Assembly: GCF_007858435.1 (NCBI RefSeq)
Contig: NZ_VIGW01000013.1
Coordinates: forward strand, 20,433-84,432
From: Tsukamurella asaccharolytica
GTDB lineage: Bacteria; Actinomycetota; Actinomycetes; Mycobacteriales; Mycobacteriaceae
Length of the DNA: 64,000 nt
Direction of reading: 5' to 3'
Shown here piece by piece: positions 44,363 to 54,253 of this stretch (its first letter is position 1; each line of letters opens with the position of its first letter). A program made the position numbers and the translations under genes. Under the pieces are notes generated by a model. That model had not been told where the DNA came from. It worked only from the letters and a program-made list of their open reading frames with translations, and made no database searches.

Positions 44363-47300
44363 GGGGATGACCGACCGGTTTCCGCACGCGCCGCTGATCT
44401 CGGCCGTCGACCTGGCCCGGGAACTGGGCCAGGCCTTCGCGCCGACGGACGAGCAGCGCGCCGTCATCGAGGCTCCGCTCGGGCCGTGCCTCGTGGTCGC
44501 GGGCGCGGGCGCGGGCAAGACGGAGACGATGGCCGGTCGCGTCGTCTGGCTCATCGCCAACCGCTACGTGACGCCCGACCAGGTGCTCGGCCTCACCTTC
44601 ACGCGCAAGGCCGCGCAACAGCTGATGATCCGCGTGCGTAAACGGCTCGCCCGGCTCGCCGGGGCGCCCGTCGTCGACCGGATCGACCCGTCGGGCGAGC
44701 TGCGGGCGTCGCTGCGCACCGTCGAGCCGGAGATCAGCACGTACCACGCCTACGCGGGGCGGCTGCTCGGCGACTACGGCATGTTGCTGCCGGTCGAGCC
44801 GTCGGTGCGTCTGGTCTCGGAGACCGAGCGGTGGCAGATCGCGTACGACGTGGTCACCGGGTGGGACGAGGCCCTGGAGCTGGACCGGAACCCGGCGAAC
44901 CTCACCGAATGGGTGCTCGGACTGTCGGGGGCGCTCGCCGACCACCTCGTCATGCCCGACCAGCTGGAGGCCGACGACGACGAGCTGGAGCGGCTCATCG
45001 GCCTGCTCCCGCCCGGGCCGCGGCAGCGGGCCGCCCCCACCGCGGCGCTGCTCAAGGCCGCGGAGGTGCAGGAGCAGCGGCGCCGGTTGATCCCGCTGGT
45101 GCGGGCCGTCGCGGCCGAGATGCGGGCGCGGGAGGTGCTCGACTTCGGCAGCCAGATGGGGCTCGCCGCGCAGCTCGCGCTCGCCAACCCCGACGTCGCG
45201 GCCCTCGAGCGGGCGCGGTTCGGCGCCGTCCTGCTCGACGAGTACCAGGACACCGGGCACGCGCAGCGGATGCTGCTCGCGTCGCTGTTCGGCGGACCGT
45301 CGGGTGCCGCCGCCGTGACCGCGGTGGGCGACCCGATCCAGTCGATCTACGGCTGGCGCGGCGCCTCGGCGGCGAACCTGCCGCGCTTCGCCACGGACTT
45401 CCCCCGGACGGACGGGAGCCCGGCACCGCGACGGGAACTGCTCACCAGCTGGCGCAACCCGACGAGCGCGCTGAGCCTCGCGAACGCGGTCTCCGAGGAC
45501 CTGCGCAGCCGCGGCGTGCCCGTCTCCGAGCTGAAGGCGCGGCCGGACGCGCCGGAAGGCGACCTGCGGATCGCTTTGCACTCGACGGTGATCGACGAGC
45601 GGGACTGGGCCGCCGATGCTATCGCGGAACAGTGGCGCGGCCGGATCGAGGCGGGGCAGGAGCCGCCGACCGTCGCGGTGCTCGTGCGCCGCAACGCCGA
45701 CTCCGCCGGCATCGCCGCCGCCCTCTCCGAGCGCGGCGTGCCCGTCGAGGTGGTGGGGCTCGGCGGCCTGCTGAGCACGCCCGAGGTGCAGGACGTCGTG
45801 GCGCTGCTGCGGCTGGCCGTCGAACCGCTCGCCGGGACCGCCGCGATGCGGCTCCTGACCGGGCCGCGGTGGCAACTCGGCGCCGCTGACCTGCGGGCCC
45901 TGTGGAATCGCGCACGCCGGATCGCGCATACCACCGGCCGGGCGGCCGCGGGCGCCGTCGCCACGCCGGAGCAGCTCGACGCCGCCCTGGACGCGACGCT
46001 GCCCTCGGAGAGCCTCGACGCGGCCGGGCTCGGCGATGCGATCGCCGACCCCGGGCCGGACGCCGACTACTCGGCCGCGGGCCTGGCGAAGATCCGCTCC
46101 CTCGATCGCGAGGTGCGGCACGTCCGGGAGCGCCTCGGGCACCCGCTGCCCGAGGTCGTGGCCGAGGCCGAGCGCGTGCTGGACGTGAGCATCGAGACCC
46201 GCATCCGCGCGTCCCGGCAGCTCGGCGGCCGCGCGACCGGCCGAGAGCACCTCGACGCCTTCGCCGACGTCGTCGTGTCCTACGCCGAGCGGCCCACCGC
46301 CACCCTGCCGGGCCTGCTCGCCTTCCTCGCGGCCGCCGAGAAGGTGGAGGGCGGCCTCACCCCGGGCGACGTGGAAGTCGCCACCGACCGGGTGCAGGTG
46401 CTCACCGTGCACTCCGCGAAGGGCCTCGAGTGGGACGTGGTGGCGGTGCCGCACCTGTCGGAGGGCATCTTCCCCTCGAACCGGGCGCTGCCCACCTGGC
46501 TCTCGACGCCCGCCGAGCTGCAGCCGAACCTGCGCGGGGACCTGGCCGAGCCGGGGGAGACCGACGGCGTGCCCGGCCTCGACCTCGACGGCTGCAACAA
46601 CCGCAAGGACCTGGAAGAGGCGCTCGAGGCGCACCGCAAGGCGCTCAAGGGCATGAACATGCACGAGGACGAGCGCCTGTTCTACGTCGCCGTCACCCGC
46701 ACTCAGTCGGTGCTCCTGCTGTCCGGCCACTACTGGAGCGAGGACGTCAAGACCCCGAAGGCACCGTCGCGGTTCCTCGTCGCGGCGCGCGACCACGCCC
46801 CGGACGCGGTGACCGAGTGGGCGGGCGAACCCCTGGACGACGCGCCGAACCCGCTCGAGACCGAGCCGATCCGGCTGCCCTGGCCCCGCGATTTCCTCGG
46901 TGCGCACCGCGCCGACGTGGACGCCGGCGCGGAGCTGGTGCTCGCGGAGCTCGACCGCGTCGCGGAACCCGATCGGGACGAGCCCGACCCGTTCGGCTGG
47001 GCCGCCGAGGTGACTGCGCTGCTCGCCGAGCGCGCCCGCCAGGCGGAGGCGGAGCTCGACGTGGCCGTCCCCCGCGAGGTCTCGGTGAGCGAGCTGGTGG
47101 AGTTGCGTCGCAGCCCCGCCACGTTCGCGAGTCGGCTGCGGCGGCCGGTGCCGTTCAAGCCGAACCCGTACGCGCGGCGCGGCACCGCCTTCCATGCCTG
47201 GCTCGAGCGCCGGTACGGGGCGTCGCGGCTGCTCGACCTCGACGAGCTGCCCGGCGCGGCCGACGGTGACGCCGGCGCCGACGAGAACCTCGCGCTGCTG

Positions 47301-47666
47301 CAGCGGCGGTTCGAGGAGAGCGAATGGGCGGCGCGCACCCCCGTCGACATCGAGGTGCCGTTCGAGATCGCCGCCGCCGGCACCGTCGTGCGCGGGCGGA
47401 TGGACGCGGTCTTCCGCGACCCGGGCGGCGGCTTCACCGTCGTCGACTGGAAGACGGGGGTGCGCCCCACCGAGCCCGCGGACGAGCGCGCCGCGGCGGT
47501 GCAGCTCGCGGCGTACCGGCTAGCGTGGGCCCGCCTGCGCGACGTGCCGATCGACGACGTGCGGGCGGCCTTCTTCTACGTGCGCTCGGGGGAGACGGTG
47601 GCACCGTCGGACCTGCTCGACCATCCGGGACTCGCGAGCCTGATCACGAGCGCCGGCGAGGACTAG
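44355..47666 (+). CDS. adnB: AdnB subunit of the AdnAB helicase-nuclease
   Basis: 1103 residues. Complete UvrD motor: Walker A AGAGAGKTET, LGLTFTRKAA, motif II LLDEYQD, GDPIQSIYGWRGA, and the VHSAKGLEWDVV motif; C-terminal RecB-like nuclease with VDWKTGVRP. AdnB is the lead ATPase of the heterodimer. The ATG lies inside the 3' end of adnA (ATGACTGA), giving coupled translation. The stop overlaps the convergent membrane-protein stop (CTAG at 47663-47666). Confidence 0.95.
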   Translation: MTEGMTDRFPHAPLISAVDLARELGQAFAPTDEQRAVIEAPLGPCLVVAGAGAGKTETMAGRVVWLIANRYVTPDQVLGLTFTRKAAQQLMIRVRKRLARLAGAPVVDRIDPSGELRASLRTVEPEISTYHAYAGRLLGDYGMLLPVEPSVRLVSETERWQIAYDVVTGWDEALELDRNPANLTEWVLGLSGALADHLVMPDQLEADDDELERLIGLLPPGPRQRAAPTAALLKAAEVQEQRRRLIPLVRAVAAEMRAREVLDFGSQMGLAAQLALANPDVAALERARFGAVLLDEYQDTGHAQRMLLASLFGGPSGAAAVTAVGDPIQSIYGWRGASAANLPRFATDFPRTDGSPAPRRELLTSWRNPTSALSLANAVSEDLRSRGVPVSELKARPDAPEGDLRIALHSTVIDERDWAADAIAEQWRGRIEAGQEPPTVAVLVRRNADSAGIAAALSERGVPVEVVGLGGLLSTPEVQDVVALLRLAVEPLAGTAAMRLLTGPRWQLGAADLRALWNRARRIAHTTGRAAAGAVATPEQLDAALDATLPSESLDAAGLGDAIADPGPDADYSAAGLAKIRSLDREVRHVRERLGHPLPEVVAEAERVLDVSIETRIRASRQLGGRATGREHLDAFADVVVSYAERPTATLPGLLAFLAAAEKVEGGLTPGDVEVATDRVQVLTVHSAKGLEWDVVAVPHLSEGIFPSNRALPTWLSTPAELQPNLRGDLAEPGETDGVPGLDLDGCNNRKDLEEALEAHRKALKGMNMHEDERLFYVAVTRTQSVLLLSGHYWSEDVKTPKAPSRFLVAARDHAPDAVTEWAGEPLDDAPNPLETEPIRLPWPRDFLGAHRADVDAGAELVLAELDRVAEPDRDEPDPFGWAAEVTALLAERARQAEAELDVAVPREVSVSELVELRRSPATFASRLRRPVPFKPNPYARRGTAFHAWLERRYGASRLLDLDELPGAADGDAGADENLALLQRRFEESEWAARTPVDIEVPFEIAAAGTVVRGRMDAVFRDPGGGFTVVDWKTGVRPTEPADERAAAVQLAAYRLAWARLRDVPIDDVRAAFFYVRSGETVAPSDLLDHPGLASLITSAGED

Positions 47667-48070
47667 TCGGTCGCGCCCGTGTCGCGCGCGATCTTCACGG
47701 CGGAGGCGATCATCGGCACCTGGAGGGGCAGGCGCGCGTAGGCGCCCAGCCTCAGCGGCAGTGGCTTGTCGGACCACTGCCGCGCCATGTGGATGTTCGC
47801 CGGGAAGACGGCGGTGAACAGCGCGGCCGCGGCGACGCCGCCGAGCCGGCGGGTCTGCGGTGCGGCGAGCAGCGCGGCGGTGGCCAGCTCAGCCACCCCC
47901 GAGAGGTGCGTCGCGCGCCGGGGCGTGAGGCCCAGCGGGAGGTTCGGCGGGACGATCGAGTCGAAGGGCTTCGGCGCGACGAAGTGCAGTGCGCCCATCC
48001 CGGCGAGCGCGAAAGCCATGCCGCGGGCGAGCTTGTCGGTACGACGGGCGGTCGGGTCTGTGGACACCAT
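47663..48070 (-). CDS. DoxX-like small membrane protein
   Basis: 135 residues with about four hydrophobic segments (GMAFALAGMGALHFVAPKPFD, LSGVAELATAALLA, LGGVAAAALFTAVFPANIHMA, LPLQVPMIASAV). The pattern of F-x-x-P-x-P-F and a Glu in the second segment resembles DoxX family proteins. Function not known. Its stop overlaps that of adnB on the other strand. Confidence 0.85.
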   Translation of the reverse strand: MVSTDPTARRTDKLARGMAFALAGMGALHFVAPKPFDSIVPPNLPLGLTPRRATHLSGVAELATAALLAAPQTRRLGGVAAAALFTAVFPANIHMARQWSDKPLPLRLGAYARLPLQVPMIASAVKIARDTGATD

Positions 48071-48166
48071 CTGTAGATTGTGGCAGATTGCACGTCGGCT
48101 CCGCCGGACGTGCTAGACCGGACGGGTAATGACCAGTAGTCCTCGCGAGGAATCTTCCAGGTAGGT

Positions 48167-49270
48167 ATGTCCGCACGCAGAACGTTCCGCAGACGGAGCA
48201 AGTCCGAACTGACGGACCTCCCTGACCACGCGCTGGTCAGTATCCTCCGTATCCCGGCGGGCGACTCCACCAATCCGTGGCGTGCCATCGGCGTCCGGGT
48301 CCTGCTCGCGTTGGGTGCGCTGTTCCTGGCCGTGTTCATCGTCTACCTCGAGCGCGACGGCTATCGGGACTCCGCGATCGAAGCGGGGCTCGGGGGCAAG
48401 ACGTCGCTGACCTTCCTCGACTGCCTCTACTACGCCACCGTCTCCCTCTCGACCACGGGTTACGGCGACATCACCCCGGTGACCCAATCCGCGCGCCTGA
48501 TCAACGTCCTGCTGATCACTCCGCTGCGCATCCTCTTCCTCATCGTCTTGGTCGGCACCACGCTCCAGGTCCTCACGGAGCGGTCCCGCCAGGCGTTCAA
48601 GATCCAACGCTGGAGGTCTGCTGTGCACAACCACACGATCGTCGTGGGCTACGGCACGAAGGGCCGGACCGCGGTGAGCGCGATGATCAACGACGGCATC
48701 GAGCCGAGCAAGATCGTCGTCGTCGACACCGACCCGTCCGCCCTCGAACTCGCCGAGATCGACGGCCTCGTGACGGTCCGCGGCGACGCCACGAAGGCCG
48801 ACGTGCTCCGGCTCGCGGGCGCGCCGCGCGCCGCGTCGATCATCATCGGCGCCAACCGCGACGACGCCGCGGTGATGGTCACGCTGACCGCCCGCGAGCT
48901 CGCGCCGCGCGCCAAGATCGTGGTGTCGATCCGCGAGTCGGAGAACACGCACTTGCTGCGCCAGTCCGGCGCCGATTCGGTGGTCGTCTCCTCGGAGACG
49001 GCGGGCCGCCTGCTGGGCATGGCGACCACCACCCCGTCGGTGGTGGAGATGATCGAGGACCTGCTCTCGCCCGGCGACGGCTTCAACATCGCCGAGCGCG
49101 AGGTGACCCGCGTCGAGGTGGGCCGCTCGCCGCGGCACCTGCCGAACATCGTGTTGGGCGTGGTCCGCAAGGGCAACCTGTACCGCGTCGACTCGCCCGC
49201 GGTCGCGGTCGTCGAGGCCGGCGACCGGCTGCTGTTCGTCCGCAACGCCGACGCGAAGGCGTCCGGCTAG
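48167..49270 (+). CDS. Potassium channel with RCK (TrkA-N) domain (Rv3200c-like)
   Basis: 367 residues. Two transmembrane helices (about 40-62 and 110-135) bracket a pore loop with the selectivity filter TTGYGD. The cytoplasmic part has a Rossmann RCK domain (HTIVVGYGTKGRTAVSAM, acid at VVVDTDP) and a C-terminal TrkA-C-like domain. Forms tetrameric gated K+ channels at the membrane. Position matches Rv3200c. Confidence 0.93.
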   Translation: MSARRTFRRRSKSELTDLPDHALVSILRIPAGDSTNPWRAIGVRVLLALGALFLAVFIVYLERDGYRDSAIEAGLGGKTSLTFLDCLYYATVSLSTTGYGDITPVTQSARLINVLLITPLRILFLIVLVGTTLQVLTERSRQAFKIQRWRSAVHNHTIVVGYGTKGRTAVSAMINDGIEPSKIVVVDTDPSALELAEIDGLVTVRGDATKADVLRLAGAPRAASIIIGANRDDAAVMVTLTARELAPRAKIVVSIRESENTHLLRQSGADSVVVSSETAGRLLGMATTTPSVVEMIEDLLSPGDGFNIAEREVTRVEVGRSPRHLPNIVLGVVRKGNLYRVDSPAVAVVEAGDRLLFVRNADAKASG

Positions 49271-49289
49271 CGGTCACCGCACCCGCGCG

Positions 49290-50084
49290 TCAGTCGCCGG
49301 TCGCGGCGGGCCGGTCGGTGGCCGCGTACTGCGACCACGAGCCCGGGTAGAGCCGGCCGCCCGGGAACCCCGCGTGCTCGGAGGTGAGCAGGTCGTGGCA
49401 CGCGGTGACGCCGGAGCCGCAGTAGGCGATGAAGTCCTCGCCCCGCCGCAGGCCGGCCTCCTCGAACCGCGCACGGAGGGTCGCGCGGGGGAGCAGCGCA
49501 CCGTCGGACACGTTCTCCCGACACGGCACGCTGACCGCGCCGGGGATGTGACCCGCGCGCGGGTCGACGGTCTCGTTCTCGCCGCGGAAGCGGTCCGCGG
49601 GGCGCGCGTCGATCACGGGGACCGCGCCGCTGGCAGCCTCGTCGATCGTGGCCAGACGGTCCGCCGGCCACGCCCGCGGCGTGAACGTCGCGGGCGCGGG
49701 CTCGACGGTGCCGGTGTCCTCGAGGGGGCCGAGCGGACCGTCGAGGAGCGCGGCCGATTCGCCGAGCGCCCGCAGCAGCCAGACCAGGCGTGCAGCCATG
49801 ACGCCGCCCGCGTCGTCGTAGGCGACCACCGTCGCGCCGTCGCCGATCCCGGCGGCGGAGAGCCCGGCGGCGAAGGCCTCCGGCGAGGGCAGCGGGTGCC
49901 GGCCCGCGGCGGGCGACGGGGGCGCGGCGAGGAAACCGTCGAGGTCGATGTACACCGCGCCCGGGAGGTGGCCGGCGTCGTAGGCCTCGCGGGTGGAGCG
50001 CCCGTCCAGGTAGCAGCGGGTATCGGCCAGGATCACTCCGGGATTGGCCCGCACCCAGGCGGCGTCGACGAACGGTTCGATCAT
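49290..50084 (-). CDS. Sulfurtransferase (tandem rhodanese, SseA-like)
   Basis: 264 residues with two rhodanese domains; only the second has the active-site loop, YCGSGVTACHD, whose Cys takes the sulfur, preceded by IDARPADRFRGENE and AGHIPGAVSVP. CGSG-type loops occur in 3-mercaptopyruvate and thiosulfate sulfurtransferases. Divergent from nudC by 23 bp. Confidence 0.92.
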   Translation of the reverse strand: MIEPFVDAAWVRANPGVILADTRCYLDGRSTREAYDAGHLPGAVYIDLDGFLAAPPSPAAGRHPLPSPEAFAAGLSAAGIGDGATVVAYDDAGGVMAARLVWLLRALGESAALLDGPLGPLEDTGTVEPAPATFTPRAWPADRLATIDEAASGAVPVIDARPADRFRGENETVDPRAGHIPGAVSVPCRENVSDGALLPRATLRARFEEAGLRRGEDFIAYCGSGVTACHDLLTSEHAGFPGGRLYPGSWSQYAATDRPAATGD

Positions 50085-50107
50085 GCGGTCAGCCTACGAT
50101 GACGAGC

Positions 50108-51001
50108 GTGGCGAAGCTCAGTCTGACCGTGCCCCCGCTCCTCTCCCGCTATCACGTGGACCGCGCCGACGAACTGCGCGCGGACGAGACCGCGCTCGAC
50201 GCGGCGTGGGCGACCGCGAGGGTGCTGCGCATCGACCCGCGCGGCCGCTTCGACCTCGACGGCACCGCCCTCGTCTTCGCCCGCGGGCACGAGGTCGCGC
50301 CGTCGCGCCCCGCCGACGCGGTGCTGCTCGGCCGGGTCGACGGGGCGGTCGTCTTCGCGCTGCGCGTCGATAAGTTCGACGGTGCCGACCTGCGCATGCG
50401 CGGCCACCTGCTCTCGCCCGTCGATTCCGCGCTGCTCGCGGAGGCGCTCGGGATGCTCAACTGGCACGCCACCGCCGGGTTCTCGCCCGTCGACGGTGCG
50501 CCGACCGTCCCCTCGAAAGCGGGCTGGGTGCGGGCCACGGCAGCCGGCCGCGAGGAATTCCCTCGCACCGACAGCGCCATGATCACCCTGGTGCACGACG
50601 GTGGCGATCACGTCCTCCTGGGGCGCCAGCATCAGTGGCCGGAGCGACTGTTCTCCCTGTTCGCGGGCTTCGTGGAGCCGGGCGAATCGCTGGAGCAGTG
50701 CGTCGCGCGGGAACTGCACGAGGAGGCGGGGATCGAGGTCGACGAGATCACGTACGTCGCCAGCCAGCCCTGGCCCTTCCCGCGCTCGCTGATGCTGGGC
50801 TTCACCGCCCGCGCCTCGCGGGACGCGGTCGTCGACTTCCGGGACGGCGAGATCGCCGAGGCGCACTGGTTCAGCCGGACGCAGGTTCGGGACGCGCTGG
50901 AGGCGGGGGACTGGAGCACCGATGCGCCCGATGCGCCGCTCCTGCTGCCCAATTCCATCTCCATCGCCCGCGCGATCACCGAGGCGTGGGCGGCGATGTA
51001 G
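50108..51001 (+). CDS. nudC: NADH pyrophosphatase / RNA-deNADding Nudix hydrolase NudC
   Basis: 297 residues. Nudix box GFVEPGESLEQCVARELHEEAGI and the NudC-specific SQPWPFPRS motif are intact. The zinc ribbon usually placed before the Nudix domain has no cysteines here (the segment around FSPVDGAPT carries none of the four). NudC cleaves NADH and NAD-capped RNA. GTG 50108 is chosen because TACGAT (50095-50100) lies 7 nt upstream, a leaderless arrangement; ATG 50099 overlaps that hexamer. Confidence 0.93.
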   Translation: MAKLSLTVPPLLSRYHVDRADELRADETALDAAWATARVLRIDPRGRFDLDGTALVFARGHEVAPSRPADAVLLGRVDGAVVFALRVDKFDGADLRMRGHLLSPVDSALLAEALGMLNWHATAGFSPVDGAPTVPSKAGWVRATAAGREEFPRTDSAMITLVHDGGDHVLLGRQHQWPERLFSLFAGFVEPGESLEQCVARELHEEAGIEVDEITYVASQPWPFPRSLMLGFTARASRDAVVDFRDGEIAEAHWFSRTQVRDALEAGDWSTDAPDAPLLLPNSISIARAITEAWAAM

Positions 51002-51067
51002 CTCTCCACCCGGATCTCCACCCGCGGGCCGACGACGTCCGGGCGTGCTCGGCATAGTTTCCTTGCC

Positions 51068-51625
51068 ATGACTTACGTACGCGGATTCCTTCCCTGGATC
51101 GTTCTCGCAATCGCATCGTCGACCGTCGGTTGGCAGTGGGGCGCCCTGGCCGCGCTGGCGGTCACCGCCGGGCTCCTCGTGCAGGACCGGCGCGCCGGAC
51201 GGGAGGCGGGCGCGCTCGAACTCGGCGGGGCGGTCTACTTCGCCGCACTCGCGGTGCTCGCGTTCGTCGCGCCGCACTCGCCGCTCGAGGCCTACGACGG
51301 CGCGCTCTCCTCGGCGTGGCTCGCGGTGATCGCCGGGATCGGGCTCGCGACGGGCCGCCCGTTCACGCTGGCCGTCGCGCGCCGTTCGGTCGACGAGGAG
51401 ACTGCCCGGCACCCGATGTTCCTGCATGTCAACACGGTGATCACCGGGGTCTGGATGGGATCCTTCGCGACGACAGCACTGCTCGGCGCGGCATGCGTGG
51501 CGCTGGGCGAGCCGGAGCCGGTCCGGATCGCCGCCCAGGCGCTCGGCTTCGCGCTGCCGGCGCTGTTCACGCGGGCGTACGTGGCGCGGGTCGGCGACCG
51601 GCGGGCCGTGCTCGCGGCGGTGTGA
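51068..51625 (+). CDS. Integral membrane protein of unknown function
   Basis: 185 residues, about five to six transmembrane segments (FLPWIVLAIASSTVGWQWG, LGGAVYFAALAVLAFVAP, AWLAVIAGIGLATGRPF, a segment around HVNTVITGVWMGSF). No recognised domain. TAGTTT (51055-51060) is 7 nt before the ATG. A strong terminator follows. Confidence 0.82.
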   Translation: MTYVRGFLPWIVLAIASSTVGWQWGALAALAVTAGLLVQDRRAGREAGALELGGAVYFAALAVLAFVAPHSPLEAYDGALSSAWLAVIAGIGLATGRPFTLAVARRSVDEETARHPMFLHVNTVITGVWMGSFATTALLGAACVALGEPEPVRIAAQALGFALPALFTRAYVARVGDRRAVLAAV

Positions 51626-51636
51626 GCGCGGAACGA

Positions 51637-51688
51637 GAAAGTCCGGTCATCCGTCTCAGGGATCGCCGAGACGGATGACCGGACTTTC
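51637..51688. terminator. Bidirectional terminator between the membrane-protein gene and mrx1
   Basis: Perfect 21-bp arms (51637-51657 and 51668-51688) with a 10-nt loop; GAAAG/CTTTC at the base gives T-runs in both directions. Confidence 0.88.
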
Positions 51689-51702
51689 GGCGGTCGGAAG
51701 AC

Positions 51703-51942
51703 TCAGACGCCCAGCTTGCGCTTGACGTCGGCGAGCGACGGGTTCGTCGCGGTGGAACCGTCCTCGTACTTGACGGTGGGCACCGTCTGGTTGCCGCCGT
51801 TGACCCCCTCCACGAACTCGGCGGCCGCGGGATCCTCCTCGATGTTGATCTCGGTCCACTCGATCCCGTTGGCCTTGAGGCCCGTCTTGAGGCGGTTGCA
51901 GTAACCGCACCACGTGGTGGTGTACATCGTCAGCTGGCTCAT
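51703..51942 (-). CDS. mrx1: Mycoredoxin-1 (mycothiol-dependent glutaredoxin)
   Basis: 79-residue thioredoxin fold: [22 protein letters not shown] with the W-C-x-x-C active site near residue 11, then cis-Pro region [11 protein letters not shown]. It removes mycothiol from mixed disulfides. Start 51942 gives the usual family length. A SigH-type promoter on the minus strand ends 10 nt upstream. Corresponds to Rv3198A, divergent from uvrD2. Confidence 0.95.
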   Translation of the reverse strand: MSQLTMYTTTWCGYCNRLKTGLKANGIEWTEINIEEDPAAAEFVEGVNGGNQTVPTVKYEDGSTATNPSLADVKRKLGV

Positions 51943-51952
51943 GCTCCGACTC

Positions 51953-51978
51953 AACCACGCCGCGCCCGCACTTCTTCC
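51953..51978 (-). promoter_or_regulatory. Predicted SigH/SigR-type promoter of mrx1
   Basis: On the minus strand GGAAG (51978-51974) and GTT (51955-51953) are exactly 18 nt apart; the start of transcription would be within a few bases of the mrx1 ATG. Confidence 0.68.
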
Positions 51979-52019
51979 CCGGCCCCGATCTGTCGGACCC
52001 GGCTGGAATACTCGACGGT

Positions 52020-54110
52020 GTGATCGAAGCACTGGACCCGGAACAGCAGGAGGCCGTTCTCGCGCCGCGCGGACCGGTGTGCGTGCTGGCGGGCGCGGGC
52101 ACGGGCAAGACCCGCACCATCACTCACCGCATCGCGCACCAGGTGTCCACGGGGCACGTCGCCGCAGGTCAGGTCCTCGCCGTCACGTTCACCTCGCGGG
52201 CCGCGGGGGAGATGCGTGCCCGGCTGCGCAGCCTCGGCATCGGCGGGGGCGACGGGCAGCCGGGCGTGCAGGCCGTCACCTTCCACGCGGCCGCGATGCG
52301 GCAGTTGCGCTACTTCTGGCCCCGGGCCATCGGCGACACCCGCTGGGAGCTGCTCGACAACAAGTTCCCCGTGATCGGCCGCGCCGCCCGCGACTGCGAC
52401 CTGCGGCCCGAGACCGACACCATCCGCGACCTGCTCAGCGAGATCGACTGGGCGAAGGCCTCCCTCGTCACCCCCGAGACCTACGCGAAGGCCGTCGAGG
52501 ACGCGGGCCGCACGGCACCCCTGGCGCCGGGCACCGTCGCCGACGTCTACGCGGCCTACGAGCGGCGCAAGACCGACCAGGACGGCAACCGCCTGCTCGA
52601 CTTCGACGACCTGATCCTCGTCACGGCCGCGATCCTCGAGGACAACCACGTGGTCGCCGAGGAGTTCCGCGACCGGTACCGCAGCTTCGTCGTCGACGAG
52701 TACCAGGACGTCACGCCCCTGCAGCAGCGGCTGCTCAACGCGTGGCTCGGCGACCGCGATGACCTCACCGTGGTGGGCGACGCGAATCAGACCATCTACT
52801 CCTTCACCGGCGCCACCCCGGACTACCTGCTCGGCTTCACCCGACGGTTCGAGGACGCCACGATCGTCCGGCTGCAGCGCGACTACCGCTCGACCCCGCA
52901 GGTCGTGGCGCTGGCCAACAAGGTGATCGGCGCCGCGCAGGGCCGCGTCGCCGGTACCCGCCTCGAACTCGTCGGCCAGCGACCCGACGGGCCCGGCCCG
53001 GTCTACGCCGAGGTCGACGACGAGCCGGCGGAGGCGAAGCTCGTCGCGGGGCGCATCCGCGAACTGCTGGCCACGGGCGTCCCCGCCAGCGAGATCGCCA
53101 TCCTGTACCGGATCAACGCCCAGTCGGCGGTGCACGAAGCCGCCCTCACCGAGGCGGGCGTCCCGTACCAGGTGCGCGGGGGCAGCGCCTTCTTCGAGCG
53201 GCCCGAGATCGGCCAGGCCGTGCGGGCACTCATGGAGCGCGCGGGCCAGTTCGGCGGTGTCGCGGACGCGGAGCTGCTCTCCCTGGTCAAGGGGGCGCTG
53301 GAGCCGCTGGGCCTCACCCCGGAGCCGCCCGACGGTGCGCGGGCCCTCGAGCGCTGGCAGGCGCTCGGCGCGCTGGTCGAGCTGACGGCCGATCTCGCCA
53401 AGGAGCGGCCCGGCCTCACGCTGGCGGAGCTGATCGGCGAGCTGCGCGCCCGCGCCGAGGCCAAGCACCCGCCCACGATGCAAGGCGTCACGCTCTCGTC
53501 GCTGCACGCGGCGAAGGGCCTGGAGTGGGACGCGGTCTTCCTGGTCGGCCTCACCGAGGGCTCGGTGCCGATCTCGCAGGCCATCGCCAAGGGCGATCCC
53601 GAGCCGATCGAGGAGGAGCGCCGGCTGCTGTACGTCGGCGTCACGCGTGCCCGGGAGCACCTGCACCTGTCGTGGGCGCTCGCCCGCAACGAGGGCGGCC
53701 GGAAGACGCGCAAGCGCACCCGGTTCCTCGACGTCGTCGCCGAGCAGGCGGACGGGGGCCGCCCGCGCGTCGACTCCGGCCCCGCGAAGGGCAAGCGCCG
53801 CTCGTCGGACGTCTGCCGCGTCTGCGGCGGCATCCTCGACACCCGCGAGGAGAAGCTGCGCTCGCGCTGCGAGGACTGCCCGTCGGACCTCAACGACGCG
53901 CTCGTCGAGGCCCTGAAGATCTGGCGTACCGGGCAGGCCCGCGACCAGCAGGTCCCGCCGTACACGATCTTCTCCAACGCCACGCTGTTCGCGATCGCCG
54001 AGCACGAGCCGCGCACCCGCGCGCAGCTCGTGCGAATCAACGGCATCGGCTCGACCAAGGTGGAGAAGTACGGTGACGACGTGCTCGCGCTCGTTTCCGA
54101 GCACGCCTGA
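52020..54110 (+). CDS. uvrD2: ATP-dependent DNA helicase UvrD2
   Basis: 696 residues. SF1 motor: Walker [22 protein letters not shown], motif [35 protein letters not shown]. Distinctive C-terminus: a tetracysteine module (CRVCGG ... CEDC) then an HRDC domain ([25 protein letters not shown]), as in mycobacterial UvrD2, which is essential there. Starts with GTG next to the divergent mycoredoxin gene. Confidence 0.95.
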   Translation: MIEALDPEQQEAVLAPRGPVCVLAGAGTGKTRTITHRIAHQVSTGHVAAGQVLAVTFTSRAAGEMRARLRSLGIGGGDGQPGVQAVTFHAAAMRQLRYFWPRAIGDTRWELLDNKFPVIGRAARDCDLRPETDTIRDLLSEIDWAKASLVTPETYAKAVEDAGRTAPLAPGTVADVYAAYERRKTDQDGNRLLDFDDLILVTAAILEDNHVVAEEFRDRYRSFVVDEYQDVTPLQQRLLNAWLGDRDDLTVVGDANQTIYSFTGATPDYLLGFTRRFEDATIVRLQRDYRSTPQVVALANKVIGAAQGRVAGTRLELVGQRPDGPGPVYAEVDDEPAEAKLVAGRIRELLATGVPASEIAILYRINAQSAVHEAALTEAGVPYQVRGGSAFFERPEIGQAVRALMERAGQFGGVADAELLSLVKGALEPLGLTPEPPDGARALERWQALGALVELTADLAKERPGLTLAELIGELRARAEAKHPPTMQGVTLSSLHAAKGLEWDAVFLVGLTEGSVPISQAIAKGDPEPIEEERRLLYVGVTRAREHLHLSWALARNEGGRKTRKRTRFLDVVAEQADGGRPRVDSGPAKGKRRSSDVCRVCGGILDTREEKLRSRCEDCPSDLNDALVEALKIWRTGQARDQQVPPYTIFSNATLFAIAEHEPRTRAQLVRINGIGSTKVEKYGDDVLALVSEHA

Positions 54111-54130
54111 ACTCCGCGAAACCGCAGGTC

Positions 54131-54168
54131 AAAAATAACTTGTGCGGATACTTTCGTGCGCATACTGT
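54131..54168 (+). promoter_or_regulatory. WhiB7-type promoter of whiB7
   Basis: AAAAATAA (54131-54138) lies directly upstream of a -35 TTGTGC (54140-54145), then a 17-nt spacer and the -10 TACTGT (54163-54168). The AT-tract beside the -35 is the binding site of the WhiB7 AT-hook in known autoregulated promoters. Transcription would start near 54175, giving a leader of about 490 nt. Confidence 0.72.
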
Positions 54169-54253
54169 GGAACACGACCGCACGGGATGACGCGCGAGGT
54201 ACTGCCTCGCCGCCGGACCGTGATTGACCAGCGCGCGAAAGGAGGCAATCGAC

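Noticed and set aside
40166-44560. 1464-codon minus-strand frame across lipV, adnA and adnB
   Set aside because: It spans several real genes on both strands and has no domain; a GC artefact.
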